A stretch of 41,429 bases of DNA from CAZSRL01 sp964609615. GTDB taxonomy: Bacteria; Bacillota_I; Bacilli_A; RF39; UBA660. The stretch covers positions 1 to 41,429 of the forward strand of contig CAZSRL010000007.1 of the NCBI GenBank assembly GCA_964609615.1, in the 5' to 3' direction. Every line of letters begins with the position of its first letter. Position 1 is the first letter of the stretch. Shown piece by piece: positions 1 through 6,887 of this stretch. The position numbers and the translations under genes are program-made. The notes beneath the pieces were generated by a model. That model was given only the letters and a program-made list of their open reading frames with translations, ran no database searches and had not been told where the DNA came from.

Positions 1-188
1 CGGAATCAAAAATAATAAGTGATTTTGAACAATTATCATACAATGAAAAACTAGAGGTTTTTAGTGAATTATTTATTAGATATGATAATGAAACATATTT
101 TAAAAATAAAATTACTATGATGACATTTGATTCAAAAAGGAATGGTTTTGAATTGGCTAGAGAAATAAAAAAATATAAAATTTACTAA
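1..188 (+). CDS. 3' end of an unrecognised gene of the integrated element (partial)
   Basis: An open frame runs in from the left edge (first full codon at 3) to a TAA at 186-188, giving about 61 C-terminal residues that end in KKYKIY. The piece is charged and looks helical, with a stretch reading QLSYNEKLEVFSELFIRYD. I do not recognise it. The tail of another large serine recombinase is one possibility, because such proteins often end in helices of this kind, but nothing here proves it. A strong terminator follows at once, so this gene ends its own transcript and is not an operon partner of the recombinase at 513. It most likely belongs to the same integrated element. Confidence 0.6.
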   Translation, partial: ESKIISDFEQLSYNEKLEVFSELFIRYDNETYFKNKITMMTFDSKRNGFELAREIKKYKIY

Positions 189-205
189 AAAGATAAATAA
201 ATTGT

Positions 206-228
206 AGAACTAGAAATAGTTCTTTTTT
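206..228 (+). terminator. Intrinsic terminator after the partial gene
   Basis: A perfect 7-bp stem (AGAACTA paired with TAGTTCT) around a GAAA loop is followed by a run of T. It separates the partial left-edge gene from the following small ORF. Confidence 0.8.
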
Positions 229-287
229 GTTGCATTAAAACATTAAATTAAAATGAAAGTTTATATTGAAAGAAAGAGGTGATTTGA

Positions 288-413
288 ATGTACAAAAGAC
301 AAAAACTTAATATTAATATTTACTACAAAGAAGATGGAGATACCATTATGAAAATACTTGAAAAAGATTTTAATGACTTTTTTGAAAGTTATTTAAAAAA
401 GTATATTTATTAA
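288..413 (+). CDS. Small 41-residue hypothetical protein of the element
   Basis: ATG at 288 follows a good GAGGTG ribosome-binding site at about 275-281, and the frame stops with TAA at 411-413. The product is 41 residues, basic at the N-terminus (MYKRQKLNINIYYK) and rich in Phe, Tyr and Lys at the C-terminus, probably one short strand and one helix. It has no signal peptide. It lies between a terminator and the recombinase promoter, so it probably has its own promoter upstream. A small protein beside a serine integrase could be a directionality factor or DNA-binding accessory protein, but that is only a guess from position. Confidence 0.5.
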   Translation: MYKRQKLNINIYYKEDGDTIMKILEKDFNDFFESYLKKYIY

Positions 414-422
414 CAATTTGGA

Positions 423-451
423 TTCATAATGATTGTAATCTATGGTATAAT
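423..451 (+). promoter_or_regulatory. Putative promoter of the serine recombinase
   Basis: TTCATA at 423-428 and TATAAT at 446-451 are separated by 17 bases. The -10 is perfect and the -35 is weak. It precedes the recombinase start by about 60 bases. If the element is excised during sporulation, a mother-cell promoter might be expected instead, so this vegetative-looking site deserves testing. Confidence 0.5.
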
Positions 452-512
452 TAACTTACACGGTTGGTTATAAAAACAGTCATTTGAATTCTCCCTAAAG
501 GAGGAAACAAAG

Positions 513-2162
513 ATGAATTATGATTGTGGTATTCTCAATAATTTATTAAGTAAATATAAAAATGATGAAATAGCCAAATATATACGACTGTCTTTAGCAG
601 ACGAATATAACGGAAAACCAGCTGATGAGAGTGAAAGTGTTACCAATCAAAGAAGATTATTAAATGAATTTATTAATCGCAATGGTAATGATGGAGAAAA
701 ATGTAAAGAATTTATTGATGATGGAGTAAGTGGTACTAATTTTGACAGACCTGGTTGGCTTAAACTTCAAGAACAAATGGAAACTGGCAAAATTAAAGTA
801 GTTATTACAAAAAGTTTATCAAGACTTGGTAGAAGTAATTTTGAATGTGGTTATTTTTTAGATTATTATTTTCCTGAAAACAATATTAGATATATTGCAG
901 TTCAAGAACAAATAGATACTGGGAATAATGAAAATTCGAATAATGAATATGCCGCATTAAATAATTTTATCAATGAAAAATATTCTCGTGACTTGTCAAA
1001 AAACATAAAAAGAGTATATAAAATAAAACAAGAGGCAGGAGAATATATGGGAGGTATTCCTGTATTTGGATATACAAAGGATCAAAATGATAAACACAAA
1101 CTCATAATCGATGAAGATGCAGCAGAGATTGTAAGAAAGATTTTTGATTTATATCTTGAAATACATTCACAAAGCGGAGTGATGAAAATACTTACAAATG
1201 AGAAAATTCCCATTCCAGAAGTTTATAAAGGTACAAAAAGAGGAATAAAAGCAAAACATCCTTATGAATGGAATTATCATACTGTAAGATCAATACTTCG
1301 AAATAGAATGTATATAGGCGATATGGTTCAAAATGTAAATGTAAAAAAGAGTTTTAGAGAAAAGAAAATTATTAAAAATAATCCTAATAATTGGATTATT
1401 GTAGAAGGAACTCATGAGGCTATAATAGATAAAGATAAATTTGAAAGAGTTCAAAATTTATTAGATGCTAATTATAGACAACCAACTCCTGCTTACGAGA
1501 GAATCTTTAAAGGAATTATGTTTTGCCATGAATGTGGGCATGTAATTGGTGTTGGAAATCCTAAAAGGGATAATAGACCAATTGAAAAGCAATATGTATA
1601 TACTTATTGTAATTACTATAGAAAAAATAGTGCTTATAATAAATGTACACCACATACAATGAATTATAATAATCTTGAAGAACAATTACTATCCATTATT
1701 ACAAATGTTTGCAATAAATATATTGATTTAGTTGGTTATGAAGACATAGTTGAAAATAAGAAGAAAACTTTATCTACTTATACAAGTGATTTAGAGAAAA
1801 AAATTGGTAAACTAGAGATTGATATTAAGTTTATTGATTTAAAGATTGAAAAACTTTATATGGATAGATTGAATGATATAATCACTCCAGATACATATAA
1901 AAAGATGACTGATAAATTTGAGGAACAAAAAGAAAAGAAAGCAAAAGAAGTTGAAGAATTAAAAATTAGTATTGAAGAATATGAAAGAGATAATAATGTA
2001 GAACAATTGTTGGAAACTAAAACTATTGTTAAGGAGTACTTGAAAGCAAGAAAAAATCCACCTAAAGAATTAGTACTTAGAATAGTCGATAGAATAGAAA
2101 TTCATCAAGATAAAACAATTGATTTGTATTTTAAATTAAAGCAACTGAAAGAGGTTGTTTAA
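513..2162 (+). CDS. Large serine recombinase (site-specific integrase/excisionase)
   Basis: This 549-residue protein cuts and rejoins DNA at attachment sites. The N-terminal resolvase-type catalytic domain (about 20-170) contains YIRLS, whose Ser is the expected nucleophile, followed by ESESVTNQRR, DDGVSGTNFDRPG and the arginine-rich SLSRLGR motif. A Recombinase domain follows (about 180-300, with NYHTVRSILRNRMYIG). Next is a zinc beta-ribbon (about 335-385) with Cys pairs in FCHECG and around YCNYY and NKC, then a long coiled coil (about 410-490), and a C-terminal piece ending in RIVDRIEIHQDK typical of these enzymes. Start ATG 513 has an AAAGGAGG site. The first 20 residues extend beyond the usual start of the fold. 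Its stop lies next to a headless cotE, as expected for an integrase gene beside an attachment site. Confidence 0.93.
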   Translation: MNYDCGILNNLLSKYKNDEIAKYIRLSLADEYNGKPADESESVTNQRRLLNEFINRNGNDGEKCKEFIDDGVSGTNFDRPGWLKLQEQMETGKIKVVITKSLSRLGRSNFECGYFLDYYFPENNIRYIAVQEQIDTGNNENSNNEYAALNNFINEKYSRDLSKNIKRVYKIKQEAGEYMGGIPVFGYTKDQNDKHKLIIDEDAAEIVRKIFDLYLEIHSQSGVMKILTNEKIPIPEVYKGTKRGIKAKHPYEWNYHTVRSILRNRMYIGDMVQNVNVKKSFREKKIIKNNPNNWIIVEGTHEAIIDKDKFERVQNLLDANYRQPTPAYERIFKGIMFCHECGHVIGVGNPKRDNRPIEKQYVYTYCNYYRKNSAYNKCTPHTMNYNNLEEQLLSIITNVCNKYIDLVGYEDIVENKKKTLSTYTSDLEKKIGKLEIDIKFIDLKIEKLYMDRLNDIITPDTYKKMTDKFEEQKEKKAKEVEELKISIEEYERDNNVEQLLETKTIVKEYLKARKNPPKELVLRIVDRIEIHQDKTIDLYFKLKQLKEVV

Positions 2163-2620
2163 AAAAGTCTAAAAAGTTATCACCAATAATCAAGAGCCAT
2201 AAATTATCCGGTACAAATGATTTAGATAAGGTAATTATTAATGGTAGTTATGATGTTAATATATGGTATAGTTGCAATAATAATACAAGAACAAATGTTA
2301 TAAGTAAAAGAATAGATTATGAAGAAACAGTAAAAATAAATTTAAAAGAAGATAGTGCACTTTCAAACGATACAGAAATAATTTTAAGGAATCTAAAAAA
2401 TCCTACATGTGTAGATGTAAATGTAGAAAATGATAAAATAATATATGTAATAGAAAAGGAAATAGGAATAGAATTAATAGGTGATTCAAAAGTAAAAATA
2501 GCGGTAGAAGATGAATATGATGATTATGAAGTGATAGAGGATGAGGTAGAACCAACTAATGAAGTGATGAATGAAATAGAAGAAAATGTAAATGAAGAAT
2601 ACTTAAGCGAAGCAAATTAA
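2163..2620 (+). pseudogene. cotE: cotE 3' part, spore outer-coat morphogenetic protein, headless
   Basis: The frame ending at TAA 2618-2620 encodes about 142 residues that read as CotE. The segment NGSYDVNIWYSCNNNTRTN matches the family's GxYDVNVWYSYxxNTKT core, followed by NPTCVDVNVENDKIIYVIEKE and an acidic tail (EDEYDDYEVIEDEVE) ending in EYL. CotE builds the outer spore coat on the mother-cell side. Recognisable similarity begins near 2195; the usual first 40 or so residues are absent and no in-frame ATG, GTG or TTG exists upstream, the frame being closed by a TAA at 2132-2134 inside the recombinase gene. The 3' part is intact, with no frameshift. I infer that an element inserted into cotE near 2163-2195, leaving the 5' part at its far end outside the window. 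Confidence 0.85.
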
Positions 2621-2624
2621 AAAA

Positions 2625-2649
2625 AGTTGAAAATATTCAACTAGTTTTT
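2625..2649 (+). terminator. Terminator after cotE, probably bidirectional
   Basis: A 7-bp stem (AGTTGAA with TTCAACT) and AATA loop are followed by a T run at 2645-2649. An A run at 2618-2625 gives the same structure on the minus strand, where it can end the transcript of the convergent gene at 2648-3139. Confidence 0.75.
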
Positions 2650-3139
2650 AATTTAACATTGTATTTTTTATTATATCTCCATTTTTAACAATTAATATGT
2701 TTTCATTAGTATTATTAGGATTATTTATATAAAAATAATAATTAACATTTATTTTTTTATCAATAAATTTATTATATCCTTCTTTTGAAACTGTTTGTAA
2801 AGTAGAAACTAATTTAGTCCATGTTTTTTCAACATCAATATTTGCTTTATAGTTTTTATAATTTTTATAATCATTTTTACTTATAGTTATAGTTATTATA
2901 AAATTATTATTATCTTCACTGTAGTTTATTAATATAGGATATGTTTCAATATTGCTTTCCCATCTTTTATTAAAGTCTGCTTCTTCTTTTTGAGCTAATT
3001 CTATATAAGTATATTGTTTTTCTTTTTTTACAGGTTCTTGTTTAAAATTATTTTTATTTATTAAACCAACAATAGAACATGTAGTAAAAAAGAAAAACAA
3101 AAGAATAACTATTAATAAAATTATTATATCTTTTTTCAT
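2648..3139 (-). CDS. Membrane-anchored hypothetical protein, 163 residues
   Basis: The product begins with a strongly hydrophobic segment (about residues 5-25) after MKKD, then a lysine-rich linker and a soluble domain of about 110 residues, which should lie outside the cell. A Cys at about residue 21 in FFTTCS could be a lipobox, but the preceding residues do not fit the LxxC pattern well, so a simple N-terminal anchor is likelier. The start has an AGGAG site seven bases upstream on the minus strand. The soluble part (NYSEDNNNFIITITIS) looks beta-rich. I do not recognise the family. It is convergent with cotE and divergent from trmL, so it is probably a single-gene unit. Confidence 0.75.
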   Translation of the reverse strand: MKKDIIILLIVILLFFFFTTCSIVGLINKNNFKQEPVKKEKQYTYIELAQKEEADFNKRWESNIETYPILINYSEDNNNFIITITISKNDYKNYKNYKANIDVEKTWTKLVSTLQTVSKEGYNKFIDKKINVNYYFYINNPNNTNENILIVKNGDIIKNTMLN

Positions 3140-3205
3140 TATCTTACTCCTAATATAATTATAATATTTATTAATTAATAAAACAACTATAAAAAAAATA
3201 TAAAA

Positions 3206-3216
3206 TATGTTATTAT
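3206..3216 (+). promoter_or_regulatory. Putative extended -10 promoter of trmL
   Basis: TATGTTATTAT at 3206-3216 is a TGn-extended -10 (TATTAT), about 20 bases before the start. It resembles the extended -10 elements at 9500, 15948, 39956 and 41272. No clear -35 is visible. Confidence 0.4.
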
Positions 3217-3235
3217 ATATTTTAGGTGAATAAAT

Positions 3236-3745
3236 ATGATAAATGTAGTATTATTTGAACCAGAAATACCCGCTAATACTGGTAATATAATGAGAACTTG
3301 TGCAGCAACTGATACTAAACTTCATTTAATAAAACCACTAGGGTTTAGTTTAGATGAAAAACAAGTTAAAAGATGTGGGGCTAATTATATAAATGAATGT
3401 AATTATAAAATATATGAAAATATAGATGAGTTTTTTAAGATGAATAAGGGAACATATTATTTTCTTACTAGATATGGTCATAAACCTCAAAGTAGTTTTG
3501 ATTATAGTAATAATAAAGAAAATATTTATTTTATATTTGGAAAAGAAAGTACTGGAATACCACCTAAGATACTAAAGCCTTATTTACAGAGATGTATGCG
3601 TATTCCAATGAATAATAAGGTTAGAGCGTTAAATCTTTCTAATACAGTTGCTATAATGGTTTATGAAGCACTTAGACAACAAAACTATAATGACTTATTA
3701 ACCGATGAACCATTTAGGGGAAATATAATAGAAGAAAGTAAATAA
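3236..3745 (+). CDS. trmL: tRNA (cytidine/uridine-34 2'-O)-methyltransferase TrmL
   Basis: This SPOUT-fold enzyme methylates the ribose of the wobble base in tRNA-Leu isoacceptors, using S-adenosylmethionine. At 169 residues it is the usual size. The N-terminus MINVVLFEPEIPANTGNIMR is the family signature, followed by CAATDTKLHLIKPLGF. The cofactor knot is visible as FIFGKESTGIP (about 102-112), RIPMNNKVRALNLSNTVAI (about 122-140) and the final helix YEALRQQNY. The start is ATG 3236 with AGGTGA upstream. A tRNA-Leu, the substrate class, happens to lie at the other end of this window. A strong terminator follows, so it is monocistronic. Confidence 0.95.
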   Translation: MINVVLFEPEIPANTGNIMRTCAATDTKLHLIKPLGFSLDEKQVKRCGANYINECNYKIYENIDEFFKMNKGTYYFLTRYGHKPQSSFDYSNNKENIYFIFGKESTGIPPKILKPYLQRCMRIPMNNKVRALNLSNTVAIMVYEALRQQNYNDLLTDEPFRGNIIEESK

Positions 3746-3760
3746 AAAATAAATATATAA

Positions 3761-3786
3761 AAAAGCAGATAGTAATATCTGCTTTT
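3761..3786 (+). terminator. Intrinsic terminator after trmL
   Basis: A perfect 11-bp inverted repeat (AAAAGCAGATA with TATCTGCTTTT) around GTAA lies 16 bases after the trmL stop. Its flanking A and T runs could make it work on both strands. Confidence 0.85.
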
Positions 3787-3849
3787 AATGTTATTATATT
3801 ATAACATTAAATAAGGGAAAAAGATAGTCTTGTAAAGTAATAAAGTATT

Positions 3850-5634
3850 ATGTTAGAATTATTTAAAAGAGGGGAGATGTTTTTTATTAATAAATTAAGT
3901 GTTAAAGATACAATAAGAAATATTAAAAGAGCATATAAATATGCTAAAGATCAAAAAAAAGAAATGATTATTTTTACAATTGCAGTAATTGTTTTAACAA
4001 CAGTAGGTACAATAATACCAATATTCAGTGCTAAATTATTAATTAGTATGACAGGAGGTATTTGGAAACAATTAATATTAATTGCCGCTACAATATTTGC
4101 ATTCGAAATTGTAAGAGAATTATCAAGGGTGGTAGCAACAAGAATGTCAAGTTTGTTTTTTAGAAAAACAACTTTAAATCTTCAAGTTGCAGTAGCAGAA
4201 GAAGTATTAAAATTAGAAACAAAAGAAATAGATAATAATTCTTCTGGAATATTTATTCAAAGATTAACTGGAGATACAAATGATATATCAAGAGCGTTTT
4301 TACAAATAAGTGATTATGTTACGGACATAATAGCAAAAATTGGTATTTTATTTGCAATTCTAATAGTTAGTAAAGTATTCTTTATATTTATGGTTCTTTC
4401 TTTAATATTATTATATTTTTTAGAAAACAAAAGAATGAAATTATATTTTGAATCAGATACATCATTTAGAAAAATCAACGAAGGGAATACAGGTTTAATA
4501 AGTGAATTAATTAGAGGAGTTAGAGATATTAAAGTTTTAAATTCTGGTGGTATGTTCATGAAAAAAACTAAAGAGAAATTAATAAAATCAAATAATAAAA
4601 AATATGAAATGGATACCATTAATAGAAGATATAGACTTGTTATTAATAATATTAGAGACTCATTAAATTTTATTTTTATATTATTAGGTGTTTTATTAGC
4701 TTCTAATAATATGCTTACTATTTCATCTTTTGTAGTAATATATATGTATCAAGATAGAGTATATAATATGCTAAATAGTTTTACATTTTTAGTTGAACAA
4801 CTTAAAAAATTTAATTTATCTTCTAATAGAGTATTTGAAATACTTGAAAATAACAAGTATAAAAAAGAAAAGTTTGGAAATAAAGTTATTAAAAAAGTAA
4901 ATGGAGATTTTGAATTTAAAAATGTGAACTTTGGTTATAAGGAAGATGTTTTAGTTTTAAAAAATGTTAATTTTAAAGTAAAAGCAAATCAAACAGTAGG
5001 TTTTGTTGGAAAAAGTGGTGGAGGTAAAAGTACTATTTTTTCTCTTATTAATAAGCTATATGAACTAACTGATGGAGAAATATTTATTGATGGAGTAAAT
5101 ATTAATAATCTTACAAAGAATAGTATTAGAGATAATATGTCAATAATTACTCAATCTCCATATATTTTCAATTTTACTATTAAAGAAAATTTAGAATTAG
5201 TAAAAAGCAATGTTACATTTAAAGAAATAAAAAAAGTATGTAAATTAGCTTGTATAGATGATTTTATAATGGGATTACCTGATCAATATGACACTATTAT
5301 AGGAGAAGGCGGTCTTAATCTTAGCGGAGGTCAAAGACAACGTTTAGCTATAGCTAGAGCTCTTCTTAAAAAGACAGAAATTATACTTTTTGATGAAGCA
5401 ACAAGTGCTCTTGACAATGAAACACAAACTAATATTACAAATGCCATTAATAATATGAAGGGTGAGTATACTATATTGATAGTTGCACATAGATTATCTA
5501 CAATAATGAATTGTGATAAAATATTTGTTATAGATAATGGTAAAATAGTTGGGGAAGGATCACATAATAGTTTGTTAAAAAATAATAAATATTATAAAGA
5601 ACTATATACTAGTGAAATAGAAAAAATCAACTAA
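3850..5634 (+). CDS. ABC exporter, fused permease and ATPase half-transporter
   Basis: This 594-residue protein has an N-terminal six-helix membrane domain (about 40-320) and a C-terminal ATPase (about 350-590), the layout of homodimeric or heterodimeric multidrug/lipid exporters. Visible ATPase motifs are Walker A GKSGGGKS (about 388), the Q-loop in IITQSPYIF, the signature LSGGQRQR (about 491), Walker B IILFDEATSALD (about 511) and the H-loop AHRLS. Substrate cannot be told from sequence. ATG 3850 has a poor ribosome-binding site; an in-frame ATG at 3877 directly abuts GGGGAG, which is too close, so the start is uncertain within 27 bases. It stands alone between terminators, so if it needs a partner subunit this is elsewhere. 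Confidence 0.9.
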   Translation: MLELFKRGEMFFINKLSVKDTIRNIKRAYKYAKDQKKEMIIFTIAVIVLTTVGTIIPIFSAKLLISMTGGIWKQLILIAATIFAFEIVRELSRVVATRMSSLFFRKTTLNLQVAVAEEVLKLETKEIDNNSSGIFIQRLTGDTNDISRAFLQISDYVTDIIAKIGILFAILIVSKVFFIFMVLSLILLYFLENKRMKLYFESDTSFRKINEGNTGLISELIRGVRDIKVLNSGGMFMKKTKEKLIKSNNKKYEMDTINRRYRLVINNIRDSLNFIFILLGVLLASNNMLTISSFVVIYMYQDRVYNMLNSFTFLVEQLKKFNLSSNRVFEILENNKYKKEKFGNKVIKKVNGDFEFKNVNFGYKEDVLVLKNVNFKVKANQTVGFVGKSGGGKSTIFSLINKLYELTDGEIFIDGVNINNLTKNSIRDNMSIITQSPYIFNFTIKENLELVKSNVTFKEIKKVCKLACIDDFIMGLPDQYDTIIGEGGLNLSGGQRQRLAIARALLKKTEIILFDEATSALDNETQTNITNAINNMKGEYTILIVAHRLSTIMNCDKIFVIDNGKIVGEGSHNSLLKNNKYYKELYTSEIEKIN

Positions 5635-5647
5635 CGTTGATTTTTTT
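5621..5647. terminator. Terminator overlapping the ABC exporter stop codon, bidirectional
   Basis: AAAAAATCAAC pairs with GTTGATTTTTT around a TAAC loop. The loop carries the TAA stop at 5632-5634, so the hairpin includes the last codons. T runs exist on both strands, so it can also end the minus-strand gene at 5672-6766. Confidence 0.8.
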
Positions 5648-5671
5648 ATTGTTTTTTAAATTTAAAAATTT

Positions 5672-6766
5672 TTAATTAACAACATATGGATTACTACGAG
5701 CTCCAGTACCTTTACTTATTGTTGTTTTAGAATCTATATAAATAACTGGATATATTCTAGCATCATATGAAGCATCAACTTCAACTATTTCATCATAATA
5801 ATTATATACTCTAGAAGAATCAGTAGCAGAACCAGTTAAAGTCCAAGATGTATTTTCATTATTAGCAAGATAATTATAATTGGCACATTGTTCTTGTCCA
5901 AACTTAGTACATGTTGTATCTAACGTAGCCATATAAAATTCACTAGTATTTATAAGCCCTACATATAATGGAGTTGTAGAAGAACATTCAGCAGTTCCAA
6001 TTATATCATCTGTTTCTTTTCTTAAACCTGTACAAAAATCTTTTTTTACAATGCTTTCTTTTGCGCCAGCAACATTATTAAAATTCTTTTTATAATATTT
6101 TAACAATGTATCTTTAAGTCTACTCATTTTAAAATTATTAATACCATCATTTCCTTCAGTAGCAACGTTAAATCTATCATCCCAAGTATATGATTCTGTT
6201 TCAGTAGTATATGAAATAAGTTTTATATCTCCATCTTTGTCTATTTTCATTATTCGCCATAAACTATCATTAAATGAAACATAATTTTTTAAAATATCGC
6301 CTTTAAAAATATATTCATCTCCATTTACATATAATCCATTACCTTTACTATCAACTTTTAAATTTGATTTTACTGCATCTTTTAAAAATTTAGTTTTATA
6401 ATTCTTTCCACAATTTAAATTAGCAACATAATAATAATTATTTCCTCTTTTTGTTGTTGATACTGAGCCACTACAAGAATTATCTTTATTCTTTGGATCT
6501 TTTATTTTTTTAACATAATCCTTTTCTACCAAATAACTAAGCTTAAGACTAACTGTATCTCCTTCTTCTTTAGGTAAATCTTTATTATGCGATTTATAAT
6601 AACTTTTAGCTCCAACAATCATTTTATCTTCAATTTGATTATATTCATTACCTTTACCAGATTTATTAGAGCAAGATGCGATTATAATAATAAAGACAAG
6701 AAGTATACAAAATATAAATATAACATAATAATACTTGTCTCTTAAAAATTCTATTACTTTTTCCAT
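5672..6766 (-). CDS. Membrane-anchored surface protein of unknown function
   Basis: The 364-residue product starts with a short basic stretch, one hydrophobic segment (about 13-31, ending IIIIASC) and a soluble, outward-facing remainder. The first soluble part (about 40-120) has pilin-like features: a helix (EDKMIVGAKSYYKSH) followed by a domain with a Cys pair (NSCSG and NLNCG). The second part (about 150-364) reads YVSFNDSLWRIMKIDKDGDI and ends with RSNPYVVN. This resembles the WRI-G-type domains (DUF6273-like) found in surface proteins of gut Bacillota, by memory only. Six or more Cys suggest disulfides. Asn, Ser and Thr are abundant. It is transcribed alone, divergent from spoIVA. A minor pilin or an adhesin is possible; I cannot choose. 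Confidence 0.75.
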   Translation of the reverse strand: MEKVIEFLRDKYYYVIFIFCILLVFIIIIASCSNKSGKGNEYNQIEDKMIVGAKSYYKSHNKDLPKEEGDTVSLKLSYLVEKDYVKKIKDPKNKDNSCSGSVSTTKRGNNYYYVANLNCGKNYKTKFLKDAVKSNLKVDSKGNGLYVNGDEYIFKGDILKNYVSFNDSLWRIMKIDKDGDIKLISYTTETESYTWDDRFNVATEGNDGINNFKMSRLKDTLLKYYKKNFNNVAGAKESIVKKDFCTGLRKETDDIIGTAECSSTTPLYVGLINTSEFYMATLDTTCTKFGQEQCANYNYLANNENTSWTLTGSATDSSRVYNYYDEIVEVDASYDARIYPVIYIDSKTTISKGTGARSNPYVVN

Positions 6767-6838
6767 AAAACTTTACTCACTTTCTATTAAAATTATAACT
6801 TTTTATAAAAGAAAAGTAAATAAAAATCAAATCTATGT

Positions 6839-6866
6839 GTATATTAATTTACTAAAAGCATAAGTT
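6839..6866 (+). promoter_or_regulatory. Sigma-E-like promoter upstream of spoIVA
   Basis: GTATATT at 6839-6845 fits the sigma-E -35 pattern (G/T, not G, then ATA). After 13 bases, CATAAGTT at 6859-6866 matches the -10 CATACAHT at six of eight positions. spoIVA is sigma-E dependent in B. subtilis. The usual spacing is 14, so this is a near-consensus site. Confidence 0.45.
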
Positions 6867-6887
6867 TTAGTGAAAAGGAGTTATTAT

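Noticed and set aside
1..2162. A complete prophage
   Set aside because: Only a recombinase, a small ORF and a gene tail are visible; no capsid, terminase, tail or lysis genes lie in the window. The element type is undetermined because most of it is to the left.
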